A stretch of DNA of 58,085 nucleotides from contig NZ_BARG01000103.1 of assembly GCF_000376565.1 (NCBI RefSeq), positions 1-58,085 of the forward strand. Reading direction: 5' to 3'. The translations under genes were made by a program, and so were the position numbers. This stretch comes from Streptomyces hokutonensis. GTDB lineage: Bacteria; Actinomycetota; Actinomycetes; Streptomycetales; Streptomycetaceae. Below, piece after piece: positions 56,192-58,085 of this stretch (position 1 is the stretch's first letter; every line of letters starts with the position of its first letter). The notes below the pieces were generated by a model. That model saw only the letters and a program-made list of their open reading frames with translations, was not told where the DNA came from and searched no databases.

Positions 56192-57675
56192 GCGCGCCGA
56201 TGTCGACCAAATTCCCTCATCTGCGGGAGGACTTCGCCGCCTCCCTCGTCGTGTTCCTGGTCGCGCTCCCGCTCTGCGTGGGCGTGGCCGTCGCCTCCGG
56301 TGTCCCGGCCGAACTCGGCCTGGTCACCGGCATCGTGGGCGGGATCGTCACCGGACTCATGCGGGGCAGCAGCCTCCAGGTGTCCGGGCCCGCCGCCGGT
56401 CTGACCGTGCTGGTCTTCGAGGCGGTGCGGGAGTACGGACTGCCCGCCCTCGGGGTGATCGTGCTCGCCACCGGTGTGCTCCAAGTCCTCATGGGCGTCC
56501 TGAAGTTGGGGCGCTACTTCCGGGCCATCTCGGTCTCGGTCGTCGAGGGCATGCTGGCCGGTATCGGACTGGTGCTGATCGCCGGGCAGTTGTACTCGGT
56601 GGCGGGGGCGAAGGCCCCCGCCTCGGGGCTGGACAAGATAGCCGAGCTGCCCGGCGCGCTCGTCGAAGCCGCCGGGAACACGAAGGCGCTGTCCTCGCTC
56701 GTGCTCGGCGCCGCGACCATCGCCGTCCTCGTTCTGTGGAAGCGGCTGCCGGCCAAGGTGCGTACGGTGCCGGGTCCGCTGGCCGCCGTAGGACTGGCGA
56801 CCCTCGCCGCGCTCGCCTTCGGGCTGCCGGTGGCGACGGTCGAGGTGCAGGGCCTGCTCGGGTCGCTCCAGCCGCCGCCACTCAGCGAGTTCGGTGAGCT
56901 GGCGCAGGTCGGGCTCCTTGGCACAGTGGTCGCGTTCACCCTGATCGCGTCCGCGGAGTCGCTGTTCAGCGCGGCGGCGGTGGACCGGCTGCACTCCGGG
57001 CCGCGCACCGAGTACGACAAGGAACTGGTCGCGCAGGGCGCGGGCAACGCGATCTGCGGGCTGCTCGGCGCGCTGCCGATGACCGCGGTGATCGTGCGCA
57101 GCGCGGCCAATGTGCAGGCGGGCGCGCGGACGAAGGCGTCCCGGGTGATGCACGGCGTCTGGCTGCTGCTGTTCGCGGCACTGCTGCCGGACGTGCTGGC
57201 GTACATCCCGATCCCGGCCCTGGCGGGCATCCTGGTCCACGCGGGCGCCAAGCTGATCCCCGTCCGGGAGATCGTGTCGCTGTGGCGCGAGCACCGGGGC
57301 GAGGCGCTGATCCTCGTCGTCACGGCGCTGTCGATCGTCGCGGTCAGCATGTTCGAGGGCGTGCTCGTCGGACTCGCGCTGGCCGTCGCGAAGACGGCGT
57401 GGGAGGCCTCGCACATCAAGATGGAGGTCGTCGACAAGGGCGCGGGCCCCGTGCAGGCGTATCTGACGGGCAACGCGACCTTCCTGCGGCTGCCGAAGAT
57501 CCTCGACAGCCTGGAGGCACTCCCCCAGGACCGGCCGGTCGAACTGCACCTCTCCGGCCTGCACCACCTGGACCACGCCTGCCGTACGGCCCTGGAGAAC
57601 TGGGCCGAGCGGCACAGCGCGGCCGGCACCGAGCCGGTGAAGGTCACGGCGCTGGAGGTCACGGCGGTGAAGTAG
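56188..57675 (+). CDS. SulP-family anion transporter (probable bicarbonate/sulfate), 495 aa
   Basis: GTG 56188 (in GTGA with the anhydrase stop) or ATG 56200 as start. The SulP core has 10-12 hydrophobic segments, with FPHLREDFAASLVVFLVALP, LCVGVAVASGVPAELGLVTG, IVGGIVTGLMRGSSLQVSGP and EYDKELVAQGAGNAICGLLG, as in SulP/BicA proteins. A shortened STAS-like end (VELHLSGLHHLDHACRTALE) follows residue ~440. Coupling with a carbonic anhydrase points to bicarbonate as substrate; SulP proteins also move sulfate. Confidence 0.94.
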   Translation: MSAPMSTKFPHLREDFAASLVVFLVALPLCVGVAVASGVPAELGLVTGIVGGIVTGLMRGSSLQVSGPAAGLTVLVFEAVREYGLPALGVIVLATGVLQVLMGVLKLGRYFRAISVSVVEGMLAGIGLVLIAGQLYSVAGAKAPASGLDKIAELPGALVEAAGNTKALSSLVLGAATIAVLVLWKRLPAKVRTVPGPLAAVGLATLAALAFGLPVATVEVQGLLGSLQPPPLSEFGELAQVGLLGTVVAFTLIASAESLFSAAAVDRLHSGPRTEYDKELVAQGAGNAICGLLGALPMTAVIVRSAANVQAGARTKASRVMHGVWLLLFAALLPDVLAYIPIPALAGILVHAGAKLIPVREIVSLWREHRGEALILVVTALSIVAVSMFEGVLVGLALAVAKTAWEASHIKMEVVDKGAGPVQAYLTGNATFLRLPKILDSLEALPQDRPVELHLSGLHHLDHACRTALENWAERHSAAGTEPVKVTALEVTAVK

Positions 57676-57682
57676 CGGTGCC

Positions 57683-57723
57683 GGTGTCCGCCCCGGGATG
57701 ATCGTGGCCCCGGGGCGGACACC
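57683..57723. terminator. Terminator hairpin after the SulP gene, 15-bp perfect stem
   Basis: GGTGTCCGCCCCGGG (57683-57697) pairs exactly with CCCGGGGCGGACACC (57709-57723) around an 11-nt loop, 8 nt after the SulP stop. Confidence 0.88.
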
Positions 57724-57774
57724 GGGCATACCCTTGCAGGAGCAGACAGAAGGCCTCTCCACTAGGGGGTCAGG

Positions 57775-58085
57775 ATGCTCCAGGAACTGCTGGTGGCGGG
57801 CGTGGCGGCCGGTTCCGCCGTCGTGGTCTACGTCGCCGCGGCGGCCAGGGTCGTCAAGCAGTACGAGCGCGGGGTGGTCTTCCGCCTCGGGCGGGTCGTC
57901 GGCGAGGTGCGGGGGCCCGGCTTCACCACGGTCGTCCCGTTCGTGGACAAGCTCCGCAAGGTCAACATGCAGATCGTCACGATGCCCGTGCCCGCGCAGG
58001 AGGGCATCACGCGTGACAACGTCACCGTGCGCGTGGACGCGGTCGTCTACTTCAAGGTCGTCGACGCGGCCGACGCGATCATCAA
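57775..58085 (+). CDS. SPFH/band 7 (slipin-like) membrane protein, 5' part only
   Basis: ATG at 57775 with no strong ribosome site. The 103 codons present read MLQELLVAGVAAGSAVVVYV (membrane-inserted start), KQYERGVVFRLGRVVGEVRG, PGFTTVVPFVDKLRKVNM, QEGITRDNVTVRVDAVVYFK: the classic SPFH/stomatin-prohibitin start with the V-R-V-D-A-V-V-Y motif. It runs off the right edge. Members form membrane scaffolds and often pair with NfeD proteins. Confidence 0.93.
   Translation, partial: MLQELLVAGVAAGSAVVVYVAAAARVVKQYERGVVFRLGRVVGEVRGPGFTTVVPFVDKLRKVNMQIVTMPVPAQEGITRDNVTVRVDAVVYFKVVDAADAII

Noticed and set aside
1..58085. tRNA or rRNA genes and origins of replication or attachment sites
   Set aside because: No TTC-G-A-x-TC tRNA arm, rRNA core motif, DnaA-box cluster or integrase gene was seen on reading.

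Overview
High GC, GTG and ATG starts with purine-rich ribosome sites, two rare TTA leucine codons and the gene families present (SARP/AfsR-type regulator, LAL regulator, ECF factors, DUF574 methyltransferase, SPFH protein beside a carbonic anhydrase) point to a Streptomyces or close relative. No rRNA, tRNA, CRISPR array or complete transposase was seen.

Layout. 1-11138 is the head of a contractile injection system (CIS, phage-tail-like) locus read mainly on the minus strand: LuxR-type regulator, DUF4255 protein, AAA+ ATPase, sheath, inner tube, a CxxC tail-assembly-type protein, a 52-aa protein, and a very long Pro/Ala/Ser/Thr-rich protein that runs off the left edge. One membrane protein gene (6105-7523) is inserted on the plus strand. 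The locus is flanked by a large LAL regulator (11285-14095) with a TTA codon. A membrane-anchored esterase and a STAND-type ATPase (also with a TTA codon) follow.

17698-24421 is a cell-surface/carbohydrate block: a Ser/Thr kinase whose outside domain resembles PA-I (LecA) lectin, a secreted DUF3455 protein, and two thaumatin-like proteins flanking a single polypeptide that joins an ECF sigma factor, a zinc anti-sigma motif, a membrane helix and a GH128-type beta-1,3-glucanase. I regard this as the most interesting part of the window.

24450-34705 is a compact type VII secretion (T7SS) locus: lipoprotein, WXG100-like proteins, an FHA-containing EccC/EssC ATPase, a probable T7SS substrate with a repeat-rich tail, and a LysM-like membrane protein. 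An ECF sigma factor and an AfsR-like BTAD/NB-ARC/TPR regulator follow (34689-38195). 38407-50332 holds an APC permease with an extra C-terminal domain, a DUF574 methyltransferase, a MEKHLA-domain protein, an SsuABC/ThiXYZ-like ABC transporter, a convergently arranged two-component pair, a secreted esterase, and an ECF factor with a membrane partner. 50482-58085 is ordinary chromosomal core: msrB, murC, a RibD-C reductase, zapE, beta-carbonic anhydrase, a SulP transporter and the start of an SPFH protein.

Two copies of a short element with 19-bp inverted ends sit exactly on stop codons (21199-21301 and 41471-41735). Three GGGCA-N7/8-TGCCC inverted repeats lie only in CIS intergenic regions as far as I looked, and are candidate operators for that locus. 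All homology statements are from motif reading and memory; no database search was run.
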